Positions 37,381 to 51,140 are shown, counted from the first letter of the stretch. The stretch is DNA of 64,000 nucleotides from Callorhinus ursinus (GCF_003265705.1 NW_020312848.1:53363642-53427641); one strand, 5' to 3'. Notes: generated by a model from the sequence alone, not told the origin. A program made the numbers and translations.

Positions 37381-37622
37381 TTTTTTTTTTTTTTGGTTTT
37401 GTTTTTTATTTGTTTGTTTTTTGTTTTTTGGGTTTTTTGTTTTTTGAGAGACACAGAGAGAACATGCGCACAAGTCGGGTGGGGAGAGGCAGAGGGAGAG
37501 AGAGAATCTTAAGCAGGCTCCACACTGAGCCAATGTGGGACTCTAGCTCACTACCCTGAGATCATGACCTGAGCCAAAATCAAGAGTCAGACGCTTAACT
37601 AACTGAGCCACCAAGGCACCCC
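37381..37622 (-). mobile_element. Older CAN SINE, minus strand
   Basis: A long degenerate T/G-rich tail (37381-37445) precedes a GA-rich middle and a complete head (actgagccaccaaggcaccc). The divergence suggests an older copy. Confidence 0.85.
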
Positions 37623-37689
37623 TGTGCTTTTTTTTTTTTTGTATAGAGTCTATAAAATAACTTTTATAAAAAATGACATAAAAATTTAG

Positions 37690-37870
37690 TAGAGTTATAA
37701 AGTAGCAGAACTTTAAGGCACTTAGCGATCATTTAGGCTGGTCCCCTGACTTTCACATAAGAAAACTGAGATCTGAAACAGTGATGACCCCATCATTTAG
37801 TAACTGAGCTGGGACTTGATCTCAGCTCTCTCTTGCTTTAAGTCCAGTGTTCTCCATATTATCCCATACA
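37690..37870 (-). repeat. MIR, minus strand
   Basis: The cacataagaaaactgagatc, gtaactgagctgggacttga and ttaagtccagtgttctcc segments match the reverse MIR. Confidence 0.6.
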
Positions 37871-40195
37871 TTCACCAACTTTTAGCTCTAGAATTCAAAA
37901 TTAACAAAGTAATCATTTTTTTTGAAAAATAGTCATTAAAATTCATTTGTTCTAATCCAGTTTATTTTTTTAAATCAATTAACTTATGAACTTTCTTTTT
38001 TCCATTTGATGAAAGATCTCCAGAGTGTCCAGATAATTTTTCTTTATGACAGAGTCACTCAACCTTTTTTAACCTTTGCTGCCTTTGGTAAATATAACAT
38101 CTTACACTGTCCTCTCTCTCCCTCAGAGACTCTGCTGTACTCATATTTGGGAATTACTGATCTAAGTTATAAAAATGAATTATATGATCTTTTGATAACT
38201 AATATTGATACTTAGTATTTTAAAGGATTATTAGTTAAAGACACAGGTTGGCTCATCAGATGCCAATTACTGGAAAAAATCCTCTGTAAAGGTGCACATC
38301 TACCAATAGAGGATGCACAGATAAATCAGCAGAAAGTGGAAATTTTGCCAGGTGAAGATAAATTTTTAAAGGTATGTGTCATTTATCCCATGGAGAGATG
38401 AATGATTCAGTGTAGGTAATTGATCATGTTATAGCAGAAGAGTTTGTCACCAAAAGCAGCATCCTCATTCTTTAGCTTATTTTACAAAAGAAAAACTAGT
38501 ATAATATTCAAGCACCAAGTGCTTATTTTATATGGATTAAATAATGCACTTTAAACTCCTTTGATTGAAATAAAAATGTATAAATACAGAGTTAAAGAAC
38601 CCTAGAGTTTGAAGTTTGCTAAGCAAGCAAGCATCAAGGCTAAACCCTTCATTTTACATATAAGAACATTGAAATCTAAGTGGTCAGCTGTATTCTTACC
38701 TTGGGGTATGGAGGAATCCAGCATTAGCCCTAGAAGGAAAATATATTAAAAGCTTCTCAAAGATAGGCATAACCTAGTAATATCTTAATAAATTTTTAAT
38801 TGATATTTATTGGTCATTTGGGTTACTTAATATAGGCAAAAATTTAGCATTTACTATGGATTTCTCCCAAAGTTCCAAAGATATGTATTTGCTTTATGCA
38901 ATGCTTGGCACAGTTTTGGGTAAAGATGAATACTTAATACCTCAGTAACAACTTAAAGAATCTTAAGCTGAATTTGCCATGCAGGTTATGGTGCCTAATA
39001 GTGTTTATTATAACAAAGCCAGCAACACTGTCAGCATTGCTTAGCTGTAGTTGTCTCAACTGTACATATTAGTTTACCAGGCTGGGAGCTCGGAACCTGT
39101 GGTATATAGACCTTGCAGGGTAAGTAGATGGAAAATAAAGGATCTGAAAATTCTCTAAAATTATATGTTAAATTTGTGCGTGTCTACATTTAACTGTGTT
39201 GACTATACAAAATTTACTGCCTGGGTCTCTAAGCCAAAGTTTTAAGAATGACTGATATCTGCAAATGATGATTTGACAGTCAGGAGGAGGCGGTCCTGTG
39301 AATTACAAGTAGAATATGTGCCAGTCTGTCCCTTTCATGCACCTCAAGTTCAGCCCAAACTGAATCAGTACCCATTATAAAAATCTCTTTGCTATGCAAT
39401 ATGAAAAATACATGACGATGTTTATATGAACACATACACACATTATGCATATCTAATCTGACTATTTAGGTGAGAAATAAATAGAACTTGCTTAATTTTT
39501 CATAAGGCACTCCCGGTACAGTGAATAAATATATTAGCATCATTTTAAATTTTCTTATGGCAAATCCTCTTTTATCAATAGAGTAGTCAACTGTTTTGGA
39601 TTTTTTTAGATTTTTCTTAAGAATAAAAAAGAAATCTAGACATAATCTCTTGCTTAACCCAGTAGCTTAGTCATCTCTATTTTTAAATCCTATAACAAAG
39701 AGTTGTGAAATATGTAAGGAAGTGAGAAATATATGTTCTTCCAGGTGGAATCAGCTTGAAAGTTTGAATGATTTGCTCACTGATGATCAGTGTTTGGAAA
39801 GTTATTTGGTAGAACACATTTGGGAGCTTGTGTTTATTCATTATAAGGTTAAAATTGTATCTCCTAGAGTAGGAAAGCTCCCTGGAAATCATTCTGTCTA
39901 CCTCCATCCACCCTTTAAAGACTCCCTTTTAAGATTTATTAATGGGAATGTTTCTACCTTTATCTTAGATGAATTTAGTGATAGCAAACTTCTTCATAAG
40001 GCAACATATTTCACTTTTGAAAAAAACTAATATAGAGTTCTTTGTCATTTTGTGCCACAATCTAATTTACATTAGTTTTTGCTTTTTTATTTTGATTTTG
40101 GAAGCAGCATTTGATATTCTTATAAAAACTTACTATGCTAATCAAAATCTTCATAAAAGTTATGTCAACTGAAGCAAAACTTTTGAAGTATTATA
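37870..40195. other. Intergenic sequence, no gene recognised
   Basis: A short transposon-like stretch may lie about 38045-38165. The 102-codon frame at 39722-40030 begins at a non-ATG codon and shows no motif. Confidence 0.4.
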
Positions 40196-40440
40196 TTCAT
40201 GCAGAAAAGTTCACAAATTATTAGCGTACAGCTCATTGAATTTTTCCCAAGCTGAACTTAGCCATTTAACCACCCACTAGTATGAAAAAAATAGATTACC
40301 AGTGCTCCAGCCAGAAATCCATCTCCTAGTCATTCCCAATAACTGCTTCGCAAAAGTAACCACTATGGTGACTTCTCACACCACTGATTAGTTTTCTGGT
40401 TTTTGAGCTTAAGTTAAATGGAACCAAATTCATTCATCAC
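40195..40440 (-). mobile_element. Old L1M 3' end, minus strand
   Basis: Cagaaaagttcacaaattat, gtacagctcattgaattttt, aagtaaccactatggtgact and cactgattagttttctgg are in the order of a reversed L1ME-type 3' end. Confidence 0.6.
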
Positions 40441-40529
40441 AGCTAATTAGTAAAGGATGGAATTAGTCCCAAAGCTAGTACCCTTCATCTACTCACCACT
40501 TTACAATAAATTCAATTCAATAAAATCCA

Positions 40530-41010
40530 CAGGGGAGAGAGCAGCACATTATGAAAAGAACACTTGAGTCAAGACAATTCTATTTAAAATATGGTTCATG
40601 GGGATGCCTGGGTGGCTCAGTCAGTTAAGCGTCTGCCTTCAGCTCAGGTCATGATTCCAGGGTCCTGGAATCGAGCCCCGCATCAGGCTCCTTGCTCACT
40701 GGGGAGCCTGCTTCTCCCTCTGCCTGTCATTCCCCCTGCTTGTCTGTACATGCTCTCTCTCTCTCTCTTTCCCTCTCTCTCTCTGTGACAAATACAAATC
40801 TTTTAAAAAATAAATAAAATATGGTTCATACATTGTTAGTCATGTGACCTTGGACAAATATTTGACTTTTCTAAAGGAGCCTCATTTTCTTTATATAGGT
40901 GTAAAGCACAAATAAGAACAGTAATGTTATGAATATTAAATGAGGTATCTTTTTTAAAGGCCAAGCAGAGTGCCTAGCAAACAGCAGGTGTTCAGTTCAC
41001 AGTAGCATAC
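40530..41010 (+). repeat. MIR split by a CAN SINE
   Basis: The left part (gagagcagcacattatgaaa) and right part (tagtcatgtgaccttggac, aggagcctcattttctttat, gcctagcaaacagcaggtg) make one MIR, with a 215-base SINE inserted between them. Confidence 0.7.
40600..40814 (+). mobile_element. CAN SINE
   Basis: A complete element with perfect 15-base duplications taaaatatggttcat (40585-40599; 40815-40829). It lies inside a MIR. Confidence 0.95.
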
Positions 41011-43975
41011 ACTGAAATGAAAAATAAGGTATTGCTTTAAACTTGTGTAAAATATTATATTTTTCAAAGCATGAATTCATTAGATATTATTGCTTTTGTA
41101 ATAAATGCTTTCTTCTCTTTTTGCTTGTGTAACTTCCTTTTAAAGACAGTACCTTACAGTGTTCACTTTGCACTTGAATAACCACAGAAGAGAAAGAAGA
41201 GTTGTAAATGTTGTATCTTTTTCCATTGGAGTTGACAACTCCCAATCTTTCTGTCTCCCACCCCCAAATCCCATAAGCCCATTTGAAAAACACTCACACA
41301 AACCATACCAAAATAACCCAAAAGAACATAAGAAGTTCCTAGAGGCCTAAAGGGTAAACAGACAGGGATAGGAAGAATCTGATACTATCCTTTCTACACT
41401 TTTGGAATTTAAACTTATTTTAATTTGGTAATTCCCTCAGAAAGGTTAGACATAAATTCTTTCACATCCCTAACTCCCACAGAATAAGAATGTGATTTCT
41501 AGTCATGTTCTCTCATTAAAATAAAATTTCAATATCATAAAACAATTAGATGATCCCCAAGGTCCCCTGTAATTTTCTAAATCTGACTCTTATGACCCAT
41601 GAAGTTTATTGCAATGTACTTAAACTTGTGTGTTGAATTGTGCCTGTTTGTTCATTGTGTGAGTAAATGTGTGTGTTGGGACGGGCACTATCAATTGACT
41701 CCCCAAACTTCCATTTTGTAAGGCTCACTTCAGTAAATATTAATACTCTTACCCTCTGCCAGGGTGGATAAGAAAGTGCCCTTGCCTTTTTATAACAGGA
41801 CGTGTAACTTAACTTCTCCATTATGAATTAGACAGTTTTTTTTAGGATACAACAATTAGTGTTCATCCTTTTACTTCCTTAAAAGTGTATCAGTCTGTGA
41901 CTTTAATTTTAAAAATTTTAGTTGATAGCTTTCCACACATTATTTAGGTAATTTGTGTACATCACATATACATGTGGCTGAACCACACTAGATTGCTAGG
42001 GTGAATGGCATTTCACTCTTTACAGGCAATCTGCATGCCCAAGAAACAAACCATGAAGATATAGTACTGTAGTTATCATCAAATTCAGATCAGACAGGAT
42101 TATTGGGTTCTTACTTGCATACTATTGCAAGATTGACTCAAAATTTCAGCTTAATTTTCTGTACTATTTTCATAGCATGAAGTAAAGGAGGGCTAGCTGT
42201 TGAAGAGCTGGAAAAGAATTTATATGGTATCATGTCTCCCACAGCTCCAAGAGCACCCTTACCAGAAAATGTTTGTATATTACAGTATATATAAGCTGGA
42301 AGGGATTCTAGAAAGTCTGTAGACCCTCTGCTACATTTTATTGTAAAAGAAGCATGTCTACAAGGAAGAAGGGAAAATTTTTCCCCTCCTCTTATTAGAA
42401 CACTAGCAGCATAGGCAAAGCTAGCATTTGGTCAGCTGGCTCACAATTCAATGGTCTTCCTCCTCAAACCCTTTAAGTAAATCTTGTTTAGTATTTAAAA
42501 GAAGTGCTTAAAATGTGTCCCTCTGCCACTCCTGAAGGTGTCCTGATAAGCAGCTGAACGCTTCTTTTCTAAATATTTTTATTGCATCCATATGTAAGAC
42601 TGGGATGGTATTTCAAATCTAACTCTGAGGATCAGTCCAGTCCCCTAAAAGGGAGCAGTATCTATTCTCTTTATCCAAGCAATCACGCTGGGATCTTTAT
42701 CATACTCCGTGAGGATGAAGAAGTCTACAGATGATTCCTCAATTGATAAAGGAGTCCTATATGACTGATATATCATCATTTCTCTGCTTATCCTCACTTG
42801 GAGGTGATTTCTCCGCTGCCTATCTGGAGTCTAAGGAAGAGTGCTTTGTGTATTTCTGAAAACCTCTTTAAACAAACAACTGAACAGGTTTAATGTATTA
42901 ACAGTCACCACAGAAGGTCTCGTATGTATGAAGTTGCTTATCATACTCATTTATATAAGAAGGCCTATAGGATAAATTTCCATCATGCATTATATAGACT
43001 TAGTTGAAAAAACCATAAAGAATAATAGAGCACAAAAGAAAAGAGACTAATGAATCCATGAACAAGTAGACTAACATTAGATCATTTTCAAGTATAGTTT
43101 CACATAAAATATAAAGATGTGAGGGAAATGATCCATTAAAAACCAATATCAGGGAATTAGAACCATTAGAGGAGATGTGATAAATATATACTGTCACTAC
43201 TTCTCCCTGGTTGCAAAAATTTTAAATTTAGGAATGGCCTATTTCCTTTCCCCAGGAGAGTAATCGGAATTTAAATTGGGGGCGAGGAGGTGCCTCATAA
43301 GATTTCCTATCTAGAACTTTCCCAGACATGGAGAGAGGGGTCAAAAATATGTGCTAGCCTGCTTGGAAGGTGATATTTTCTTTCACCCTTTAAACACTGA
43401 AACTTATGGCCACTGTAGGAAAGAATTAGGATTAACCATCTTATATAATTATAGGTTAAGTCTTCTGAACATAGGTGAAGTGAAAATAGAATATGAATAA
43501 AGTTCATCTGCCCAGTCTAAAATTCAGGAGTGGCATAGCAATCTCTGTTTCCAAGGCTCAAATTACTACAATTATCATAGCACACATGGTCTGTGGCCTG
43601 ACACTGCAAATTTCAAAAAGGAAACCAGAATATACAGTGTAATTTTCTTCTCCATGTGTCCAGGTGTCACTCATTCACCCTCTACTGAAAGTTGGATTTT
43701 GGAGGCCAGGTAGGTGAATTTACTTTCCACACCATCCCTATGAGCTTTTGTCTAAATTATCTGGCTATACAAAAGATCAGCTTGAAACTTATTGCTCACC
43801 TCTTATCTATTCAATGGTTTGATGGAACAGCAAGGAATATCGTTAAAGACAATGAGGCATCAACTCCTTTAATTATTCTCTTAAGAATCTGCCATTTCAG
43901 ACCATCTATTTCAGATTTGGAATCGTGACATTTTAACCTCTTCTTGATTAAAGGTTTCTATCTCCATCTCAAAGA
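41010..43975. other. Intergenic sequence, no gene recognised
   Basis: Mostly unique AT-rich DNA. The stretch at 42500-42860 is somewhat less AT-rich but has no frame of note. Confidence 0.4.
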
Positions 43976-44100
43976 ATGCTTACTTATATGTAGTTTCTCA
44001 CAAATGGCTTAACCTTTCTGCAGCTCAGTTTCATCCCTTATAAAATAGAGATAATTACAGGGAGTTCTCTTTGCCCAGCATGTGGCAGGCATGCTCCATG
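43975..44100 (+). repeat. MIR fragment
   Basis: The aaatggcttaacctttctgc, agctcagtttcatcccttat and aaaatagagataattacagg segments are MIR core. Confidence 0.7.
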
Positions 44101-46029
44101 CATGGACTCTCCGTAAGGTCTTCCTATGGAGTTCGAAATATGTCATAAAAACAAAGACAGAACCGAAAATAGAATTGGGACTAAAAGCAAGACCAGGGTA
44201 TCAGGCATAGGGGAGCTGAATGTTGGTGTTCGAGAGTCCTTTGGTCGTTTGGGATCTTTCTGTCTTTTACACGTTTCATTCACCTACCTAAACAATTATA
44301 AAAACATCATGCATAATAAGAATAGAATTTTACAACTAGCATAAATTAAAACTCTCAAAATGTCTCGTTAGGCTTAGAAGTAATGTAGTACTTTCCTTTT
44401 TCTTAACAGTTACAGAAACAAAGTTGGGAACTTTGGATGCGATTTTAGTTTTCAGTTATTTTTCTAAGGGAGATAAAAGATGTGGCATACTGATACTTTA
44501 ATGAAGAAGTGAATTATTATCCCATGATTTCTCCATTAAGAATAAAAACAGCCTGCACTTGGAGAAGGGTTTGTATAAATTTTTTAGAAATTTTAGTTTT
44601 GAATGGCATTTATGCTTCCATTTTTTAATTATACAATTTTTGTTTTGTCATTGGTAAGTGCAAAGTTGTAAGCAATTTTCTCCATCAATCATTAGTGATT
44701 ATTGGTTTTAATCTATATTGGTAAATATTTTAGAAATGTTTCTCACACAATATAGATAATAAATAGTAAATCCCCATAATTATGAACACATCCTTGAAGT
44801 ATTTTCTTGGTATTAGAACTATGTAGATCTGTTACTAGTAACATACTATCAAAATGTGATCCATAATCAGATATTAATTCAATACTATTGATAAACACTG
44901 CAGAAAATTTGTATGACTTCAGGTTTTTTGACCACACTATTCACTATTAGCAAAATGTTGGCAGCCATAAAGTGTCCCTTTTATGACTTACCTCTAGTTG
45001 AATTGTAAGAAAGCCTTACAATTAATTTTTTAAAATACATATGCTTAAACCAAAATATTTTCACATGGTAATATCTCCTTGTCTTAGTTAAAAAAGCAGG
45101 ACCCAGGCAAAACAAGATACATTGATTCTATGTCAATAAATTATGACTTTCTCTTTCAATAAGTGGTTAAATGGAATGTTTTTATTCATTTTATGTGAAG
45201 GAGGTTGAAGTGGAAAGAAGTTCACTAAATTATTATTGACTTACCTATTATTTTTAATAGGCTTAGAAAATCAGATCCTGATAGAATTTTGACAGGAAGA
45301 AACTATTTGCCAATAAATAAATCCTAGTGTGAAGTTAATTTACTCTTTAGTTTGGTTGCTGAAACGAAATTCTAAATCTTTAAATTTCCTTCTACATATA
45401 GTACTTCTTTGTGATATTAAACATGTAGTTAATATAGTTCCATTTTGTATTATATCTTCCAAGAAAAATGGATAAAAGCTTCTATGTATGTTGCAGCTCT
45501 TTGAAGTTATACTACTACTTTCAGATTTGATTGTGAGCATTTATTTATTCCAGTTTCATTATTCTTTCTTGACCAGGTAGTCTTTTGTCTTTATTTCTTT
45601 CTTGTATCAAAGCTACTAGCAAATGCAGTAATAGCATTAGAGACCATATGTATAAAGGCATCACATAATGGGGAAAGTAGCTGATCATTTCTCCAGCTTT
45701 CTCCACTTAACCCCAAATGGGCTCTCACTGACTAGAATTTTAGTAAGAGTAGTCTTCTTAACTCTGATCGACAGAGAGCACAAGGTCTAGTCAGGAAGGG
45801 CTGCCTCCCCTGTATCTCCTTGAGTGTGGTCAAGTGTTCATAACTCCCCTCGACATGCACATGTGATCCCAATTTTTTCCCTGAGGTGGAGATAAGAGAA
45901 ATAGATTCCCATGTACATAAAAGTAAATAGCAAGATAAATGTTGTCCAAAATTTTTAAAAGAGTGAAAGCATTTATTTTGAAGCAAAGGTCTATAACTAC
46001 TCTTAGAAACTTTATAGTAGTGTCAAATG
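44100..46029. other. Intergenic sequence, no feature recognised
   Basis: AT-rich; short frames on both strands lack motifs. Confidence 0.4.
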
Positions 46030-46045
46030 CTTTTAAAATAATTTA

Positions 46046-46895
46046 TTTTTTATCTTTTCTAAAGATGTATTTATTTGTGAGAGAGAGCACAAAAGGGGAG
46101 GGGCACAGGGAGAGGAAGGGTGGGAGAATCTCAAGCAGACTCCATTCTTTTTTTTTTAATTTTTTATTGTTATGTTAATCACCATATATTACATCATTAG
46201 TTTTTGATGCAGTGTTCCATGATTCATTGTTTGTTCATAACACCCAGTGCTCCATGCAGAACGTGCCCTCCTCAATACCCATCACCAGGCTAACCCATCC
46301 CCCCACCCCCCTACCCTCTAGAACCCTCAGTTTTTCAGAGTCCATCATCTCTCATGGTTCGTCTCCCCCTCTGACATACTCCCCTTTTCTTCCTCTCCTG
46401 TTATCTTCTTCTTTTCCTTTTTTCTTAAAATATGTTGCGTTATTTGTTTCAGAAGTACAGATCTGTGATTCAACAGTCTTGCACAATTCACAGCGCTCAC
46501 CGTAGCACATACCCTCCCCAATGTCTATCACCCAGCCATCCCATCCCTCCCACCCCCAACCACTCCAGTAACACTCAGTTTGTTTCCTGAGATTAAGAAT
46601 TCCTCATATCAGTGAGGTCATGTGATACATGTCTTTCTCTGATTGACTTATTTCACTCAGCATAACACCCTCCAGTTCCATCCACGTCGTTGCAAATGGC
46701 AAGATCTCATTCCTTTTGATGGCTGCATAATATTCCATTGTGTATATATACCACATCTTCTTTATCCATTCATCTAAGCAGACTCCATTCTGAGCATGGA
46801 GCCTGACATGGGGCTTGATCTCATGGCCCTGAGATCATGACCTAAGGTGAAACCAAGAGTTGGAGGCTTAGCCACCTGTGCCACCCAGGTGCTGC
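46046..46895 (-). mobile_element. CAN SINE, minus strand, split by an L1
   Basis: The tail and GA-rich part (46046-46148) and the head (46792-46895) are separated by an L1. Perfect duplications cttttaaaataattta flank the composite (46030-46045; 46896-46911). Confidence 0.93.
46149..46775 (-). mobile_element. Young carnivore L1 3' end inserted in a SINE
   Basis: The reverse 3' UTR and the last part of ORF2 (antisense text tgatggctgcataatattcc near 46720) are present. Perfect 16-base duplications aagcagactccattct lie inside the host SINE (46133-46148; 46776-46791). Confidence 0.95.
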
Positions 46896-47225
46896 CTTTT
46901 AAAATAATTTAAACTAAATAAAGATTAAAGGAAAACTCCATAATCTTTAAAACAGTGGTCAATAAACTAACTTCTCCAGTGGGAATGGTAGGGCAACATG
47001 GAGTTATTTCACACTGAACTGAATAAAAACCATCAAAAACAAGGGCTATTCTTATGTTTAATTATCAAAACAATTGATTTAACCTAATATAACTCAGAAT
47101 ACTTGATAGCAATTATTTCACACTTACACTCTTATTTAGTCACAACTGTTGATAGGAGCTGGTCATCTTTCCCACAGTAAAATCATGTTCCTGACCTATT
47201 ATCAATACACATAGAATATAGGAGT

Positions 47226-47420
47226 GGGCGCCTGGGTGGCTCAGTTGGTTAAGCAACTGCCTTCGGCTCAGGTCATGATCCTGGAGTCACGGGATCGAGT
47301 CCCACATTGGGCTCCCTGCTCAGCAGGGAGTCTGCTTCTCCCTCTGACCCTCTTCCCTCTCGTGCTCTCTATCTCTCATTCTCTCTCTCTCAAATAAATA
47401 AATAAAATCTTTAAAAAAAA
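47226..47420 (+). mobile_element. Young CAN SINE, gttggttaagc subtype
   Basis: A complete element with body text ggagtcacgggatcgagtcc and ctctgaccctcttccctctc. Perfect duplications agaatataggagt flank it (47213-47225; 47421-47433). Confidence 0.96.
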
Positions 47421-47433
47421 AGAATATAGGAGT

Positions 47434-47748
47434 TATTTTTTAGCTACCAATGATAGCTTTGACCTCATTTTAAAACACCTCACTTCATTTATCCTTAACA
47501 AGGGTCTAGATGAATGACTATAATTCAAGGCAAAATCTCTGGCTAGAAACTCAAGAGCCAGAATAGCAAAGATGTTTGGTTCTTATACCAAGAATAACTG
47601 GCAGATAGTAGCTCCCAGGAGCACTGTGTTGAGAAAAATTGTAGGTCCAAATTCAACTCAGTAGGAAAAATGTTATGGTAAAATCTTGAATGAGAGCAAG
47701 AAGCAGGGAGTAAGCTCTGAATAGGTGCTGGTTACTATGGATTTCATT
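47434..47748. other. Intergenic sequence, no feature recognised
   Basis: Unique sequence. Confidence 0.4.
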
Positions 47749-47880
47749 AATATTTATTCAGCACCTACTATGTGTAGGACTCTGCACATCACTGCAAGAG
47801 ATACAGAGATAAATCAGTTACCGCCCTTGACTTCAGGAAGGCAGCAGGGTGAGGGAGGAAGAAGAGGTAAACCAAACCAA
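47748..47880 (-). repeat. L2 3' end fragment
   Basis: Atatttattcagcacctact, atgtgtaggactctgcacat and gatacagagataaatcagtt are the reverse L2 3' end. Confidence 0.8.
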
Positions 47881-48738
47881 ATGCACTGAATGATAAATGT
47901 TACATATGAGGAGCACAGACAAAGTTCTAATCATTGTAGGGATTTAGGGGAGAGAATTTTAATTCAAAGGATTACTTTAAGATTCATGGAGGAAATGGTA
48001 AAAGATTTCACAAATATTGTTTTGAGGTAAAGAATGAGTAGTATACCATTTCCTGAACACATGAAAAGCCTGCAAGTTTACCAAATTAATCCAAGGATTA
48101 AAATTGAAATTTGGTAAGTAATTATAGTTCAGTGTAATGGAAACTTGCCCAAACTTCTATTTAACTATTCTATGATAGTCTAGATTTGATTTTTCATTTT
48201 TGGTTTTTGATTCCACAACCAGACTGTATAGTATGTTTCTTTACTTCCCCCTCTAAACTGCTAGAATTGCAGCAGATGACCAAGGGTTAAGGATTTAATT
48301 GATATTTTGTATTTGTCAAGAACCTCTCATTTGGACTCTTGAGCCTCTTGGTCCTATCTTGAGAGTAACCTGCCCCATATAAGCCATAATACAGTTTGTA
48401 AATTGTCCAACTTAGCTGTTCAGCTGCCATAGTCTAAAGTTTAAAAATATGTAAGTGGGTCAGTTCTAAAATTAATTCAGCCTAACTTTGCCTGAAAACA
48501 CTAAGAATATTACCCATCACGAGGGCCAAAATATCACCCCCAAGCAGACAGAAACAATCCCTAGAGAACAAGGGCCCAGAATGATGGCTCCATGACATGC
48601 TCACTCTACTGCTGCGTCTGCAGCCCTTGATGATAACCCAGGGTGCTCTGATCCTGCTGGTCAGACAGGAGAGGTGTTGGTTTTAGCTGATACACAAACG
48701 AAAGTAGGTTAATCACATAAAATGTTTAAATGTTAACA
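47880..48738. other. Intergenic sequence, no feature recognised
   Basis: Unique sequence; no frame of interest. Confidence 0.4.
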
Positions 48739-48930
48739 ATCATAACTAACATTTATTGAGCATGTATAATTTACTAGACATGCATTTAATCTTCTAATAA
48801 TTAAAAAAGAGAGGCGTTATTATTATGCCTACTTTACAGATTTAGAAACTGGGTCTGGATAAGAGGTGTAGCCAGAAAATGAACACAAGTCTCAAAAGTC
48901 TGTGACTTTTCTCACCACCTTATACTACAC
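48738..48930 (-). repeat. MIR, minus strand
   Basis: Aacatttattgagcatgtat, ttattattatgcctacttta and cagatttagaaactgggtct follow the reverse MIR. Confidence 0.75.
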
Positions 48931-48959
48931 TGTGCATGTATTACTTTCCTTTGTATCTA

Positions 48960-49055
48960 CTCATCATTTATTAAGCACTACTATCTGTCAGTCACCATGC
49001 TAGGGATTCAGAATATAATGACAAGGTCCCTGTTTTCAGATAACTGATATAGTGA
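48960..49055 (-). repeat. L2 3' end fragment
   Basis: Catttattaagcactactat, agtcaccatgctagggattc and gacaaggtccctgttttcag match the reverse L2. Confidence 0.75.
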
Positions 49056-49064
49056 TGGAGACGG

Positions 49065-49446
49065 CTGTGGACAGAATTATGTCCCCTCCAAATTTATATG
49101 TTGAACACCTAACCCTCAATGTGACTGTATTTGGAGATAAGGTCTTTAAGAAGGCAATTCAGATTAAATGAGGTCATCAGAGTGGCCCTAATCCAGTAGG
49201 ATTGGTGTCCTTATGAGAAGAGCAAGGGGCGCTTAGGAGTGTGCAAGCACAGAAAAAAGGTCATGTGAAAAGATAGTGAGAAACAGCCATCTAAAAACTG
49301 ACAAAAGCGGTCTCAGTAGAAACCAACCCTGCTGATACCTTGATCTTGGCCTTCCAGCCTCCAAAACTGTGCAAAAATAAATTTCTATTGTTTAAGTCAC
49401 CCAGTCTATACTATTCTTTTAGGGCAGCCCTAGCAGGCTAATACAG
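49065..49446 (+). mobile_element. MLT1-type solo LTR (ERVL-MaLR)
   Basis: Characteristic MaLR LTR text is present in order: ttatgtcccctccaaattta, ggtctttaagaaggcaattc, aatccagtaggattggtgtc, tgctgataccttgatcttgg, aataaatttctattgtttaa, and the end gcaggctaatacag. No internal viral genes accompany it. These solo LTRs are ancient and shared among placental mammals. Confidence 0.85.
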
Positions 49447-51035
49447 AGACAGATACATATGTCATTTTCTATAAAAGAATATGAAAAGAACTAACAGATG
49501 CACAAATATATGGGAAGAATAAATTTTAACTTACTTTAATAAAAATATGAAGATGGGTTACAAAATTTAATTCCTAGAGAATATACAGTTTCTTTATTTT
49601 TGTTGTAACTAATCTGGGCTTCAAAAGTCCCCATCTGTTGTTTGTTGGGAGAAGCATTAACTAACTGTCCAACCCATTTTAAAACTTAAACCAATATGAC
49701 AGTAGAAATAATATGTTTGGATAATATTCAGCAACTCTGGGAAATGTTTAGTCTCTCAGATTCCTTACTCTTTGTACCACCTCCCAGGTTCTTCTCCAAT
49801 ATGACATCTGGGTATGGGGGAAGGGTGGCAGGGGTGGGGTATCCCTTGGATGGGGTTGTCTGGCTCCTCCAGCTCCCAGTGATGCCCCTTAATTGCCTGG
49901 TTTCTGGGTGCTCTGTGGTCCTCCCATGCTGAAATCTGAGCAAGTAAATGGTGAACAATTCTTTTGGCTTCTCCAATGTGCAGATTGCTCCCCTAGCAGG
50001 TTCAGCCTCACTTTTACTCATATTGCTGCTATAAACACTGAGCTGAGTGTCCCATTCAGTACCAGCCTAGGTGGTCCACTCACAGAAATACATCACACTG
50101 CCAAGTCTTGGCAAGTCACCAATCAGACTCTTAGCTCCCCAGGGGGCCTATAATACACAGGAAAGGGTAAGAGTGAATTGGAAAAAATAAAATTTCAGGC
50201 TGTGCCTTCAAAATTACTCTGTTATAGCTGAGCCCCAGCCAGAATGGTATAAGAAAGAGTATGAGAGCCACTCCACCCAGAGTCTCAGTCGGGCAAGGCC
50301 TTACTCTTGGCAGTGATATCTTTACTCATAGAAGGGCTATATCTGTTCAGCATATTCTCCCATTCTCTCTTTTCTTGTCACATTTCTCTAGGATTAGAAA
50401 GGGACAGGTGTTTTCCTCCATCCTCTTCCCGTCTAGAAAACTTACATAAAAATCTATGGACTAGGTCCCTAAGTCTGTGTTAATGATAGATATGATGGAA
50501 TTTGGAAACTCCAATTCTCAATCACTGAAATCCAGACTATTGCCTTGCCATACAGTCTACTCTTGAATACTAATTACTACTTCTGTCTTTTTCTTTTCAT
50601 TCCTTTTCCTTTTCATTCCTTACTACACTCTCCTCAATACAAAATAATATGATATTCAACCTGCATCAAAGCAGAAAGATCTCTTCAATGGATTAGAGCT
50701 CACAAAAGCAAAGGAGTAAGCCACAGGAATAATATTCAATATGGAGATCCCATTAAACATTTGCCATGTAGCTAAAGGTGAATGATTGATTCTGACTTAA
50801 AAATTATGCTTCCCAGAAGAGAGAACCTTTGAGCTGAATCTAAAAGGAAAAAAGGAATGTTCGTTAAAATATTTTTAGGAGTGGCTCAGTTTAAAAATGC
50901 ATAGGCAGTGGTTCTTTTCTAAAGTAGGCATATTTTTGTAATACCAGAGAATTCACAGCAACAACAACAAGATAACTTGAGAATCATACCCCATAAATAT
51001 GAAAAAACCCAAAACTCTTCCATTAGTTCACACAT
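49447..51035. other. Intergenic sequence, no gene recognised
   Basis: The part at 49690-50450 is the least AT-rich stretch nearby and has overlapping short frames on both strands (e.g. 49728-50021 minus, 49696-49932 plus), but none has a recognised domain. The two-strand openness is best explained by base composition. Confidence 0.4.
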
Positions 51036-51140
51036 ACTATAAAGCACCTATTACATGCTAGGAATTGTACCAGGTGTTACCAAAAATGAAAAGATGCACT
51101 CCCTACTATCAAGCAACAAATGAGCATATTATTAAAAATG
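51035..51140 (-). repeat. L2 3' end fragment
   Basis: Aaagcacctattacatgcta and ggaattgtaccaggtgttac match the reverse L2 end. Confidence 0.65.

Noticed and set aside
39722..40030. 102-codon plus-strand frame
   Set aside because: It starts at a non-ATG codon, has no motif and no neighbouring exon signals.
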